A stretch of 64,000 bases of DNA from Nocardia macrotermitis (GTDB lineage: Bacteria > Actinomycetota > Actinomycetes > Mycobacteriales > Mycobacteriaceae), in the NCBI RefSeq assembly GCF_009604405.1, contig NZ_WEGK01000001.1:372001-436000 (forward strand), written 5' to 3'. The translations under genes and the position numbers were made by a program. Of this stretch, positions 37,475 to 45,893 are shown piece after piece; positions within the stretch are counted from its first letter, which is position 1; each line of letters opens with the position of its first letter. Under the pieces are notes generated by a model. It worked only from the letters and a program-made list of their open reading frames with translations. It ran no database searches and was not told where the DNA came from.

Positions 37475-37735
37475 TCAGTGCCCGGACAGCAATGCCTGGC
37501 GGACCGCATCGTTGAAGGCGTGCGCGATGCCCGGTACCGCCAGATTGCCCCTGCGCCGCCACCACACCGACAATGTGACACCGACCAGAACCGTCAGCGG
37601 CGGCAGCAGCAACGGCGGCAGCAGCAGCGACAGCGGCAGCGGCAGCGGCAGCGGCAGCGGCAGCGGCAGCGGCAGCGGCAGCGGCAGCGGCAGCGGCAGC
37701 GATGATCGTGTGCAAGAGCCCCCGTGCGTGCTCAT
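37475..37735 (-). pseudogene. remnant of a CPBP (CAAX) membrane protease with a Leu-Pro repeat
   Basis: An 86-codon frame from ATG 37735, one base after the tetR stop. Its last 40 residues (LTVLVGVTLSVWWRRRGNLAVPGIAHAFNDAVRQAL) look like the C-terminal HAxNN-containing helix of CPBP intramembrane proteases. The expected upstream part, with the EExxxR motif and several membrane spans, is missing and replaced by about 13 Leu-Pro pairs encoded by a hexanucleotide tandem repeat. I read it as a truncated gene; a functional small Leu-Pro membrane protein is the alternative. Confidence 0.5.
37631..37700 (+). repeat. hexanucleotide tandem repeat (CAGCGG)n, about 11.7 copies
   Basis: Seventy bases of perfect CAGCGG units, preceded by about 34 bp of imperfect CAG/CGG units from 37597. 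Because the unit is a multiple of three, copy-number change alters length and not frame of the overlapping minus-strand reading frame. It may be a slippage-prone variable locus, and it is also a place where an assembly could be wrong in copy number. Confidence 0.9.
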
Positions 37736-37736
37736 T

Positions 37737-38375
37737 TCAGCCGCGCGGGACTCCCCCGCCGACACCGAGCGCCCCCGCGACCGCACGGGTGAGGTGCTCG
37801 CAGATCTCCGCAGCGCTCCAGCGCCGATGCTCGGCCAGGTCGTAGACGACGCGTTCGTCGAAGATGGTGATCCACAACAGCACCGCGTACGTGATGTCCA
37901 GGTCCGGTGCTCGACCGTCATCGACCAGCGCCGCGAGCACCCCGGCGAGGATGTCGTGCAGATCGGTGATGGCCTCGTCGCCGCCGGCGAGCCGCTCGAT
38001 GAATCCGCTGCTGCTGCGGATGTAGCGCACCGCCGAGCCCCACTGCATCGACTGTTCCACCCAGGCCGCGCAGAACAGCCGGAATCGGTCGAGCGAATCG
38101 CCGCGCGGGCCGATGTTCGGGTCACCGGGGCCGATCTGTGAGAACGCTTCCAGCAGTTGGGTTATCGCCCGGCGGTGGAAGGCGGCCATGGCGTCCTGCG
38201 GGGTCGGGAAGTGCCGGTAGGCCGTGGCCACGCCGACACCCGACACGGCGGCGAGTTCGGGAATCGAGAAGCCGACCCGGCCCGTCCGCAACAGGGTGTG
38301 CACCCCGTCGACCAGCAGCACTCGGCTGCGCTGGGCATCGCTGCGGGTGTTCACGGCCACGATCCCATCCTGCAC
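37737..38375 (-). CDS. TetR-family regulator
   Basis: A 212-residue TetR regulator. The HTH is clear: VDGVHTLLRTGRVGFSIPELAAVSGVGVATAYRHFPTPQDAM at about residues 18-60. The ligand-binding domain contains QSMQWGSAVRYIRSSSGF. ATG 38375 is used; an in-frame GTG at 38360 is possible. It is divergent from an MFS transporter with 130 bp between them that include a palindrome, the usual layout of a repressor-efflux pair. A remnant CPBP gene starts one base after its stop. Confidence 0.88.
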   Translation of the reverse strand: MQDGIVAVNTRSDAQRSRVLLVDGVHTLLRTGRVGFSIPELAAVSGVGVATAYRHFPTPQDAMAAFHRRAITQLLEAFSQIGPGDPNIGPRGDSLDRFRLFCAAWVEQSMQWGSAVRYIRSSSGFIERLAGGDEAITDLHDILAGVLAALVDDGRAPDLDITYAVLLWITIFDERVVYDLAEHRRWSAAEICEHLTRAVAGALGVGGGVPRG

Positions 38376-38444
38376 AAGCCGCCGGACCGCCCGAGCGGGT
38401 GGGTCGGAAACTCACGGGGAACTGCCAGTTTCCATGTTCGAGTA

Positions 38445-38458
38445 GAGAAGTTCTTCTC
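38445..38458. promoter_or_regulatory. candidate TetR operator
   Basis: GAGAAG-TT-CTTCTC is a perfect inverted repeat between the divergent tetR and MFS genes, 48 bp from the MFS start. A second imperfect one (GGAACTG/CAGTTTCC) lies at about 38417-38432. Confidence 0.5.
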
Positions 38459-38505
38459 AGTTATCTATCCTCGAAACGAGAAGATGTGCTCACTTAGGGG
38501 TTGAG

Positions 38506-39675
38506 ATGCGGGTAGCGGCACCGGGCGCGCTGTTGGTGCTGATCATGGCGCAGCCGAACATGGCGACCGGCATGATGCCGTACTACCGGCACGCATGGGC
38601 GCTGGCGCCGCTGCTCATCACCGTCATCTTCGCCGCGTACCTGTTCGCACTGACCCCGACGTTGTCGCTGCTCGGCACGCCGCCCACCCGCGAGGGCTGG
38701 TGGTGGCGGATCGCGCTGGGCAGCACCTGCGGCATCGGCGCGGATCTGGCCATGGCACTGGCGCATTCGGCCTGGCTCGCCTGCCTGGCGCGGATCTGCG
38801 CCGGACTCTCGGTCGGGCTGGTCACCGGCTCGCTCGCCGGACTGATCCTGGAGCGCCGGGGCGAGCGGGGCCGCACGGCGCTGGCGACCGCGACCGTATT
38901 CGGTTCCGCGCTGGGCACATTCGCCGCGGCCGCGCTCGCGCAGTATCTGCCCGCGCCGGGGGTGACCGTGTACCTGGTGCACGCGATCACGCTCGGGCTC
39001 GCGACACTGGTCGTGCTGTCCGATCGCGGTGTGCGTCCCGCGGCCGTCGAGCGCGGCACCGCGCACGCGCCTGCCGCGGACGAGCCGCCGCTCGCCGGAT
39101 ATCTCACCGGAATCGCCGCATGGGTCTCCGCCGGTCTGGTGGTCGCGCTGCTGCCCAGTTACGGCGCAGAGCTGCTGGGCACCCGCAATCTGATGCTGCT
39201 GGCACTGCCGGTCACGCTGTATCTGGTCTGCGCCTGGCTCGCCCAGCGCGCCCTGCCGCCCCGGGTGCTGCCCGCCGAACCTGTTGCGGCGCAATTGATC
39301 ATCATCGCCGGGGTGGCGATCGCCGCCGCGGTCTCCTGGGCTCCGAGCCTACCGCTGCTGCTGTGCGGCGGCGCGGTCGCCGGATGCGGTCAGGGCATCG
39401 CCTATCGCACCGGATTGCGCATCGTCAGCGCCGCCGCGACGCCGGATCGACATGCCCGGATCGCCTCGCGCTTCGCCGCGGTGGCCTACCTGTGCGCGGC
39501 GGTCGGCACCGTCGCACTGGGCGTCGTCGCCACCGTCGGGTCGATGCGTGACGCGGTACTCGCCGCGGCGGTCGTGCTCGCCGGAATCACCCTGGCCACC
39601 TTGATCATTCGCCGACGCGCAATGCGGCGCGCCGCGACACCCACCCCCGTTTCGCAGACCTCGACAATCGCATAA
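38506..39675 (+). CDS. major facilitator superfamily transporter
   Basis: A 389-residue membrane protein with about 12 hydrophobic segments and typical MFS features: an early ALVLIMAQPNMATGMMP helix, CLARICAGLSVGLVTGSLAGLILERRGERGRTALATATVFGSALG, and a later GCGQGIAYRTGLRIVSAAATPDRHARIAS loop. ATG 38506 follows GGGG and TTGAG. Divergent from a TetR gene, so probably a repressor-controlled exporter. Substrate unknown. Confidence 0.85.
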   Translation: MRVAAPGALLVLIMAQPNMATGMMPYYRHAWALAPLLITVIFAAYLFALTPTLSLLGTPPTREGWWWRIALGSTCGIGADLAMALAHSAWLACLARICAGLSVGLVTGSLAGLILERRGERGRTALATATVFGSALGTFAAAALAQYLPAPGVTVYLVHAITLGLATLVVLSDRGVRPAAVERGTAHAPAADEPPLAGYLTGIAAWVSAGLVVALLPSYGAELLGTRNLMLLALPVTLYLVCAWLAQRALPPRVLPAEPVAAQLIIIAGVAIAAAVSWAPSLPLLLCGGAVAGCGQGIAYRTGLRIVSAAATPDRHARIASRFAAVAYLCAAVGTVALGVVATVGSMRDAVLAAAVVLAGITLATLIIRRRAMRRAATPTPVSQTSTIA

Positions 39676-39928
39676 CCGCCCCGCACCACATTCCGCCGCT
39701 TCACCGAGCATCGTCCGCTCGCCGAAGTTTTCACCGGAAACAGCATTTGCGGCAGCACGCACGGAATCGGAACCGTGCGCCTTTCTCGTGCCCGAATACA
39801 TTGGACGACAACATATTTCAGGTTGAACACGAAACGGGCTCGTTACCTGCGTTCACCGGAACACAAAATCAGGTTGCTTCACTGAATACAGCACAACCAA
39901 ATACATTCCCAGCGAATGGATTCCGATC
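39676..39928 (+). promoter_or_regulatory. promoter region of the permease operon
   Basis: This 253-bp AT-richer region holds two copies of TTCACCGGAA (39730-39739 and 39852-39861), a TTC-N4-GAA palindrome, and two similar TACATT words (near 39787 and 39901). They are candidate regulator sites for the five-gene operon downstream. I could not fix a -35/-10 pair, and no strong ribosome site precedes ATG 39929. Confidence 0.4.
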
Positions 39929-41425
39929 ATGGCAGCACCCACCCGCACCGGCCCCTCGAGCACACCCCGGACGAACCCGTTCCGCGTCCGCAGCACCGAG
40001 GCATCGATCGCTTCCGCCGAAAGTACCGGCGGCACACTGAAACGCAGCCTCGGCCGCACGGATCTGATCGCGATGGGGGTCGGCACCATCATCGGCGCGG
40101 GCATCTTCGTGACCACCGGAGTGGCCGCCGCGACCAAGGCCGGACCCTCGATCATCCTGTCGTTCGTGCTGGCAGGGGCGATCTGCGTCCTCGTCGCGCT
40201 GTGCTACAGCGAACTGGCGTCGATGACACCGGTATCCGGCAGCGCGTACACCTACACCTATTCGACCATGGGTGAGGTGCCCGCATTCCTGGTGGGCTGG
40301 AATCTGTTGCTCGAATACGCCGTGGCCGCCGCGGCGGTCGCGATCGGATGGTCGGGACTGTTCCGCGCGATGCTCGAATCATTGTTCGGCGCAACGCTTC
40401 CCAAAGCCATTTCCGGCGGGCCCAGCGACGGCGGAGTTATCAACCTGCCCGCGGTGATAATCGTCGGCGTCATCGTGGCCGTACTCGTATTCGAGGTGAA
40501 ACTCGCCGCCGTCGTGGTGAAAACCCTTGTCGCGCTGACCATCGGTGTACTCGCGCTGGTCGTCGCGATCGGCGCGCCGCATCTGCATCCGGGAAATTGG
40601 GCGCCGTTCATGCCATTCGGAGTGAACGGCATCGCCGCGGGAGCCGCCCTGGCCTTCTTCGCCTATCTGGGATTCGACGTGGTGGCGACCTCGGCGGAGG
40701 AAACCCGTAATCCGCGTAGGGATCTGCCGTGGGGCATCATCGGGTCGGTCATCGTCGCGACCGTTCTGTATGTCGCGGTCAGCGCCGTATTGACCGGTGT
40801 CGCACCGTATTCCAGCCTGAACAACGCCGCACCGGTGGCCACGGCGCTGGCCGCGATCGGCGCGGGCTGGATCGGGAAGGTGATTCTGGTCGCGTCGGTG
40901 ATCGCGCTCACCAAGGGCCTGCTCATGGTGTTCTACGGTCAGACCCGGCTGGTGTTCGCCATGGCCCGCGACGGCCTGGTGCCCAAGGCGCTGTGCCGCA
41001 CCGGATCTCGCGGGGCGCCGGTGCGACTGAGCCTGGTGCTGGGCGTGGTGATCGCGGTGGTGGCCGGACTGCTGCCCATCGGCACCGTGGCCGAACTGGT
41101 CAATATCGGCGCGCTGTTCGCCTTCGTCATCGTGGCGCTGGGTGTGATGATCCTGCGCCGCACCGATCCCGGCCGGGCCCGGCCCTTCCGCACGCCGCTC
41201 ATGCCGCTGGTCCCGATCCTCGCCATCGCCGGATGCGCCTGGCTGGCAACCACCTTCGCCCCGCTCACCTGGCTGCGGTTCGTGATCTGGAGTGCCGCGG
41301 GCGTGGTGCTGTACCTGACCTACGGCCGCAGACATTCGACCGTCGGGACGCCCGCCGCCCCGGCCGAGTCCACCACCGGCGAGCCCACCACGGGTGAGGC
41401 CGCCGTGGCCGGAGGTGCCGCGTGA
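39929..41425 (+). CDS. APC-family amino-acid permease (cationic amino-acid transporter type)
   Basis: A 498-residue transporter with about 12 membrane spans. The first span carries the APC signature GVGTIIGAGIFVTTGVAA; FFAYLGFDVVATSAEETRNPRRDLPWGI is the hallmark intracellular loop of the CAT/YfnA subgroup; FRTPLMPLVPI is also typical. It should import an amino acid with protons. The hydrophilic Thr/Gly-rich tail ends overlapping the next gene (GTGA), tying uptake to the hydroxyacid enzymes downstream. Confidence 0.92.
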   Translation: MAAPTRTGPSSTPRTNPFRVRSTEASIASAESTGGTLKRSLGRTDLIAMGVGTIIGAGIFVTTGVAAATKAGPSIILSFVLAGAICVLVALCYSELASMTPVSGSAYTYTYSTMGEVPAFLVGWNLLLEYAVAAAAVAIGWSGLFRAMLESLFGATLPKAISGGPSDGGVINLPAVIIVGVIVAVLVFEVKLAAVVVKTLVALTIGVLALVVAIGAPHLHPGNWAPFMPFGVNGIAAGAALAFFAYLGFDVVATSAEETRNPRRDLPWGIIGSVIVATVLYVAVSAVLTGVAPYSSLNNAAPVATALAAIGAGWIGKVILVASVIALTKGLLMVFYGQTRLVFAMARDGLVPKALCRTGSRGAPVRLSLVLGVVIAVVAGLLPIGTVAELVNIGALFAFVIVALGVMILRRTDPGRARPFRTPLMPLVPILAIAGCAWLATTFAPLTWLRFVIWSAAGVVLYLTYGRRHSTVGTPAAPAESTTGEPTTGEAAVAGGAA

Positions 41426-42519
41426 CCGCACAACTCGACAGCTTCTACCCCACCCGGGTCGACTTCGGCACCCTCGACGAGATCCACCGCGCCGCCGCCG
41501 CGATCCTGCCCCCGGACGTGCTGGACTTCGTCGAAGGCGGTGCGGGCAAGGAGATCACGCTGCGCGCCAATACCGCCGCCTTCGACCGCTGGCGCATCCT
41601 GCCCGCACCGATGAGCGGGGTCGGCACGCCCTCGACCCGCACCGAACTGCTCGGCCTCGGACTCGACACGCCGATCCTGACCGCGCCGTTCGGCGGTGAC
41701 GCCCTCTTCCACGCCGAGGGCCACCTCGCGGTCGCCAGGGCCGCACAACAGCACGGCGCACTCTCGATCGTGCCCGAGGCGGGCAGCTTCTCCTACGAAC
41801 GGGTGCACGCCGCCGCACCACGTGCCGCGCGCATCGCCCAGCTACACCCGTTCGGTCACGCACCCACCGAGGCACAACGCCTGGCGCACAACGGTTTCGA
41901 GGCGCTGTGCATCACCGTGGACTGCCCGGTCGGCGGATTCCGTACGCGCAATATGGGCAATCGCTTCGACCCGGATCAACGCCTGTTCGCGGGCAACCTG
42001 ACCGGTGAGAACGGCGCGCCGGGTGTCGCCGAGGTGTTCGGTCAGCTGCTCAAACAGGGTGGCGCGGTGTGGGATTGGGATCAGCTCGCCGACGCGGCGA
42101 AGGATTTCGGCCTGCCGTGGATCGCCAAGGGCATTCTGACCCCGGCCGCCGCCGAACGCGCCCTGGCCATCGGCGCCTCGGCCCTGGTGGTTTCCAATCA
42201 CGGTGGCCGACAACTCGATCCGGCTCCGGCCAGTCTCGACATGCTGCCGAGCATCCGCGCGGCGGTCGGCCCGGAGCTGCCGATCCTGCTGGACAGCGGC
42301 GTGCGCACCGGCAGTGACGTCTACCTGGCGCTCGCGCTCGGGGCCGACGCCGTCATCATCGGCCGGGCCGCCATCTACGGCCTCGCCGCCGCCGGGGAGG
42401 CCGGCGTCGATCGGGTATTCGCCCTGCTGAACGAGGAGCTGCGCACGCTGATGATCCTTTCCGGCGCAGCCACTCTCGGCGATATCGACCACACCCGGAT
42501 CGTGCGGGCCCCGGCATGA
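41422..42519 (+). CDS. FMN-dependent alpha-hydroxy-acid oxidase/dehydrogenase
   Basis: A 365-residue TIM-barrel flavoprotein of the LldD/glycolate oxidase/lactate oxidase family, oxidising L-2-hydroxy acids to 2-oxo acids. Landmarks are DVLDFVEGGAGKEITLRANTAAFDRW, ILPAPMSGV, the FMN lysine in WIAKGIL, and the catalytic histidine-arginine SNHGGRQLD near residue 260, then LDSGVRTGSDVYLALALGADAV. GTG 41422 follows GGAGG and overlaps the permease stop. The substrate is unknown; the operon context suggests an amino-acid-derived hydroxy acid. Confidence 0.88.
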   Translation: MTAQLDSFYPTRVDFGTLDEIHRAAAAILPPDVLDFVEGGAGKEITLRANTAAFDRWRILPAPMSGVGTPSTRTELLGLGLDTPILTAPFGGDALFHAEGHLAVARAAQQHGALSIVPEAGSFSYERVHAAAPRAARIAQLHPFGHAPTEAQRLAHNGFEALCITVDCPVGGFRTRNMGNRFDPDQRLFAGNLTGENGAPGVAEVFGQLLKQGGAVWDWDQLADAAKDFGLPWIAKGILTPAAAERALAIGASALVVSNHGGRQLDPAPASLDMLPSIRAAVGPELPILLDSGVRTGSDVYLALALGADAVIIGRAAIYGLAAAGEAGVDRVFALLNEELRTLMILSGAATLGDIDHTRIVRAPA

Positions 42520-42577
42520 GGGGCCGGGGCCGCACCGACATCCGGACACCACCGGCACGCGACAGGAGAACAGTCCC

Positions 42578-42925
42578 GTGAACGCTCCCTTCCCCGCCGC
42601 GCGCACCGGCGCCGGGCTGGTCTTCACCTCCGGGCTGGCCGCGATCGACACCGCCTCGATGACGGTGTCCGCCACCACCTTCGACGAACAGGCGGCAATC
42701 GTCTTCGACCAGCTCGACGCCGCACTCGACGCGGCGGGCAGCAGCCGCGCACAGGTCCTGAAACTGGACTGCTACCTGTCGGACCGGCAGTGGTTCGCAT
42801 CCTGGAACGCAGCCTTCGCAAAGTTTTTCGAGTCAGCCGCACCGGCGCGGACCACCACCGTCACCACCCTGCCCATCGAGGGGCTGTTCATCGAAATCCA
42901 GGCGATCGCGATCGCCGCATACTGA
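42578..42925 (+). CDS. RidA-family protein
   Basis: A 115-residue Rid/YjgF/UK114 protein. It opens with FPAARTGAGLVFTSGLAAID, contains VLKLDCYLSDRQWFASWNAAFAKFF, and ends with RTTTVTTLPIEGLFIEIQAIAIA, where the arginine and final glutamate are the usual ligand residues. RidA proteins hydrolyse reactive enamines and imines made by amino-acid oxidising enzymes. Its place between two flavin oxidases suggests it clears or processes such intermediates. GTG 42578 follows AGGAGAA. Confidence 0.88.
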   Translation: MNAPFPAARTGAGLVFTSGLAAIDTASMTVSATTFDEQAAIVFDQLDAALDAAGSSRAQVLKLDCYLSDRQWFASWNAAFAKFFESAAPARTTTVTTLPIEGLFIEIQAIAIAAY

Positions 42926-42938
42926 GGGAGATTCCATC

Positions 42939-43946
42939 ATGACCGCAGCAACTCCACTCGTGCATACCCGTTCCGCCGTAGCCGAATTCACCATCCGCGA
43001 CGTCATCGAGGGGCAGACGGCCGGACAGCTCATCGTGGCCGCCGACGACTGGGGCTGGTGGGCGACGCTGCTGGGCGGCAACACCATCGTGCCCACCACC
43101 GGCATCCAGCAGGCCGTGGCCGTCGGGCTGGTGCGGGCCGGATTCCTGGTCCGCCGCAACCACAGCTACCACCTCACCCACACCGGGCACGACGTCGGCA
43201 AGAACCGCGGTTTCGTCCGGTGCGCGGTGCGCGGCTGGGAACCCACCTTCCGCAAGCTGTCCGAGGCCGCCCTGGACGAATTCATCCCCGCCGCAACCGA
43301 ACCCGGTGAGGTCGCGCGCGCCTGCACCGATATCGCGCGGCGACGCCCGGAGATCTTCGCCGGTATCGGCGCGGCCATCGCCGCCGACGAAACCCCGGGC
43401 TGCACCATCGATCTCGGCTGCGCGGACTCCGGACGGGTGCAGGCCCTGGCCGCTATCGCACCGCACGAGCGGTTCCTGGGCGTGGACATCGAGGCCGAGG
43501 TGATCGACGAGGCCACCACGGTCCTGGCCGGGCTGGGCCTCACCGATCGGGTCACGCTGCTGGCCGGTTCGGTACAGCCCGAGGCCGAACCTCCCGCTTG
43601 GCTCGCGCGGGTCGACCGGGACAGCGTCACCACCGCCATGTCGTTCTTCCTGCTGCACCAACTCGCCAGTGACGGTGCGGGGATCGCCGCGGTGCTGCGC
43701 GGCTGGATGGAGTGGTTCCCGAACGTGCGCCGCCTGGTCATCGGCGACGGCTATCTGCTCGAGGCCGACCAGTGGACCCAGCAGCCCTGGTTCTCGCCGA
43801 CCTACGAGATCTACCACACGATCACCGGCGTGCAGTTGTGGACGCAGCAGGAGTACGAGGCGGCGTTCGCCGAACTCGGCTGGTCGGTGACCCGGCGCAT
43901 GGAGGATCACACCATGCTGGTCACCACCGTGCTCGAGCGCGGATGA
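42939..43946 (+). CDS. SAM-dependent methyltransferase with winged-helix N-terminus
   Basis: A 335-residue protein laid out like small-molecule O-methyltransferases. An N-terminal dimerisation/winged-helix region (GLVRAGFLVRRNHSYHLTHTGHDVG) is followed by a Rossmann domain with CTIDLGCADSGRVQALAAIAP as motif I, FLGVDIEAEVID as the acidic loop and SFFLLHQLASDG. The C-terminus has PTYEIYHTITGVQLWTQQEYEAAF. ATG 42939 follows GAGGGAG, 13 bp after ridA. The acceptor is unknown, presumably an intermediate of this operon. Its stop overlaps the next start (ATGA). Confidence 0.83.
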   Translation: MTAATPLVHTRSAVAEFTIRDVIEGQTAGQLIVAADDWGWWATLLGGNTIVPTTGIQQAVAVGLVRAGFLVRRNHSYHLTHTGHDVGKNRGFVRCAVRGWEPTFRKLSEAALDEFIPAATEPGEVARACTDIARRRPEIFAGIGAAIAADETPGCTIDLGCADSGRVQALAAIAPHERFLGVDIEAEVIDEATTVLAGLGLTDRVTLLAGSVQPEAEPPAWLARVDRDSVTTAMSFFLLHQLASDGAGIAAVLRGWMEWFPNVRRLVIGDGYLLEADQWTQQPWFSPTYEIYHTITGVQLWTQQEYEAAFAELGWSVTRRMEDHTMLVTTVLERG

Positions 43947-45289
43947 CCACCTCCTTCGACGGGCCGCCGATTCCGATCGACACCCGCGCGGCGGTGCTCG
44001 ATCAGTTCGTCGCCGACGAGACCGGCCGCCGCGGCAGCCGCCCGCGCGGGGTCGCCTACGCGACCGGTCTCGACGATGTGCTCGCGGTGATGGCCTGGGC
44101 GCGCGACTCGCGCACCCCGCTCATCCCGCGTGGCGCGGGCACCAGTCTGGAAGGGCATCTGCTCGCGCGCGGGGACGAGCTGATTCTCGATCTGGCACAG
44201 GCGGATTCGATCCTGGACATCTCGCCCGCGGATTTCACCGCCACCGTGCAGCCGGGGGTGACCCGGACCCGGCTCAACACGGCGGCCGGCGAATTCGGCC
44301 TCCAGTTCACCGTGGATCCCGGCGCGGACGCCACCCTGGGCGGAATGGCGGCCACCAACGCCAGCGGCACGACCAGTGTGCGATACGGCGGCATGCGCGC
44401 CAATGTCGTTGCCCTGCAGGCGGTTTTCGCCGACGGCCGAGTGATGCGGCTGGGCCGGGCGGTGCGCAAGTCAGCCAGCGGCTACGACCTGAAGAGTCTG
44501 CTGATCGGGTCGGCCGGGACGCTGGCGATCATCACCGAGCTGACCGTACGGCTGCATCCGATTCCCGAATGCCTTGCCTCGGTTCGGATCTCGTTCCCGA
44601 CCGTGGCCGCCGCGGTGGACGCGGCGGTCGAAATGCTGGGTCTCGCGCTCCCGGTGAGCAGGCTCGAGTTCGTCGACACGGCGAGTGTGGCCGCGATCAA
44701 CGACTTACGCGGCACCCGCTACGCCGAGGCGCCCGCGCTGTTCATCGATCTCGAAACGGGCTCGGCCGCGGCGGCGAACGCGGGCGAGCGCGAGATCGAC
44801 CGCATCGTCCGGGCACACGGCGCGACCGCCATCACCGTGGCCCGCACCCACACCGAGCGACACGCACTGTGGGAGGACCGCCACCGGCTGTTCTTCGCGC
44901 TCAAGGCCCGCAGTCCCGGACACCGGTTCCTGGTGACCGATACCGCCGTACCGTGTTCCCGCATCGCCGACGCCGTCGGCACCGCGACCCGCCTCGGGGA
45001 CGAGCTGGGCCTGGACATCAGCGTGGCCGGACATATCGGCGACGGCAACGTGCACGTCGTGGTGCCGTACACCGACGCGAATCTCCCTGTCGCGCTCCAG
45101 TTCTCGGACGCGGTGGTGCGGCACGCACTCGCCGTGGGCGGTACCGCGTCGGGTGAGCACGGCATCGGCCTGGCCAAGAAGAAATATCTCCGCGACGAGC
45201 ACGGCGCGGCGGTGGATGTGATGGCCGGACTCAAACACGCCCTGGATCCGCACGGATTGCTCAATCCGGGCAAGATCCTCGACGTGTGA
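43943..45289 (+). CDS. FAD-linked D-2-hydroxyacid dehydrogenase (GlcD/Dld type)
   Basis: A 448-residue flavoprotein of the VAO family. The FAD-binding domain shows PRGAGTSLEGHLLA, VQPGVTRTRLNTAAGEFGLQFTVDPGADATLGGMAATNASGT and GRAVRKSASGYDLKSLLIGSAGTLAIITELTVRL. The C-terminal oxidase domain has SVAGHIGDGNVHVVVPY and GGTASGEHGIGLAKKKYL, metal and substrate motifs of D-lactate/glycolate dehydrogenases. It would oxidise the D-enantiomer of a hydroxy acid whose L-form suits the FMN enzyme three genes upstream. Last gene of the coupled operon. Confidence 0.92.
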   Translation: MTTSFDGPPIPIDTRAAVLDQFVADETGRRGSRPRGVAYATGLDDVLAVMAWARDSRTPLIPRGAGTSLEGHLLARGDELILDLAQADSILDISPADFTATVQPGVTRTRLNTAAGEFGLQFTVDPGADATLGGMAATNASGTTSVRYGGMRANVVALQAVFADGRVMRLGRAVRKSASGYDLKSLLIGSAGTLAIITELTVRLHPIPECLASVRISFPTVAAAVDAAVEMLGLALPVSRLEFVDTASVAAINDLRGTRYAEAPALFIDLETGSAAAANAGEREIDRIVRAHGATAITVARTHTERHALWEDRHRLFFALKARSPGHRFLVTDTAVPCSRIADAVGTATRLGDELGLDISVAGHIGDGNVHVVVPYTDANLPVALQFSDAVVRHALAVGGTASGEHGIGLAKKKYLRDEHGAAVDVMAGLKHALDPHGLLNPGKILDV

Positions 45290-45322
45290 ACCGGTTTCGC
45301 CGATCCACCGGTCTCGCGACAC

Positions 45323-45589
45323 TCAGCGCGCGGTCGGCGGGACCGGGGTCGGAACCACGACCGCGGAGAGGGGGCCGTCGGTCGTGGGACGTCCGTGCTG
45401 GGCGTAGCCGAGCCAGCCGGTGCCGACGAAGACGGCGAGCAGTAGCGCGGTCGGTAATTCCAGCAGCAGCCAGCCCTGCGGGCACCACGGCAGTATCCGC
45501 GCCCGATCACGTTCCACCGCACCGCGGTCCGGCCGCGCCTGCGGCTCGCCCAGCGGTACCGACCACTCACCCGCAACTCGCCGTTGCAC
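45323..45589 (-). CDS. small single-span membrane protein
   Basis: An 88-residue protein starting with GTG 45589, eight bases after a strong GGAGG. An N-terminal cytosolic half with many arginines is followed by one membrane span (LLELPTALLLAVFVGTGWLGYA) and a Pro/Thr-rich tail (VVVPTPVPPTAR) likely outside. An in-frame ATG at 45670 would give 115 residues but has a poorer ribosome site. No family recognised. It converges on the hydroxyacid dehydrogenase. Confidence 0.55.
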   Translation of the reverse strand: MQRRVAGEWSVPLGEPQARPDRGAVERDRARILPWCPQGWLLLELPTALLLAVFVGTGWLGYAQHGRPTTDGPLSAVVVPTPVPPTAR

Positions 45590-45893
45590 GCCCGAAACCT
45601 CCATCATCTCGACCGTCCGGGAAAGATGCCCGAACGTCGCCGAGTACTCAGAATGCACGCTCACACCCATCGCCACACCGGTTATGGTCAGCGAATTCGG
45701 CGTGTCCACATATTTTGCCCTCGTTTCGCTCTGCCGTCGCGGCGACCCCCGTGCCGCCCACCGGGAGCGGATCGATCCGACCCGATCCGCCGCACTCCCT
45801 ATAAGTAACTGATTATTCGCTACGCTGTGAGCACGTCGCGCCCCGAGCCGAGTCCGAACGTCGGAGAACTTCGCGCAGAAATCGAGAGCCGCC

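Noticed and set aside
37472..38505. A hidden or frameshifted jetD after jetC
   Set aside because: All of this space is taken by the CPBP remnant, the repeat, tetR and its promoter; no nuclease-like sequence was seen in any frame.
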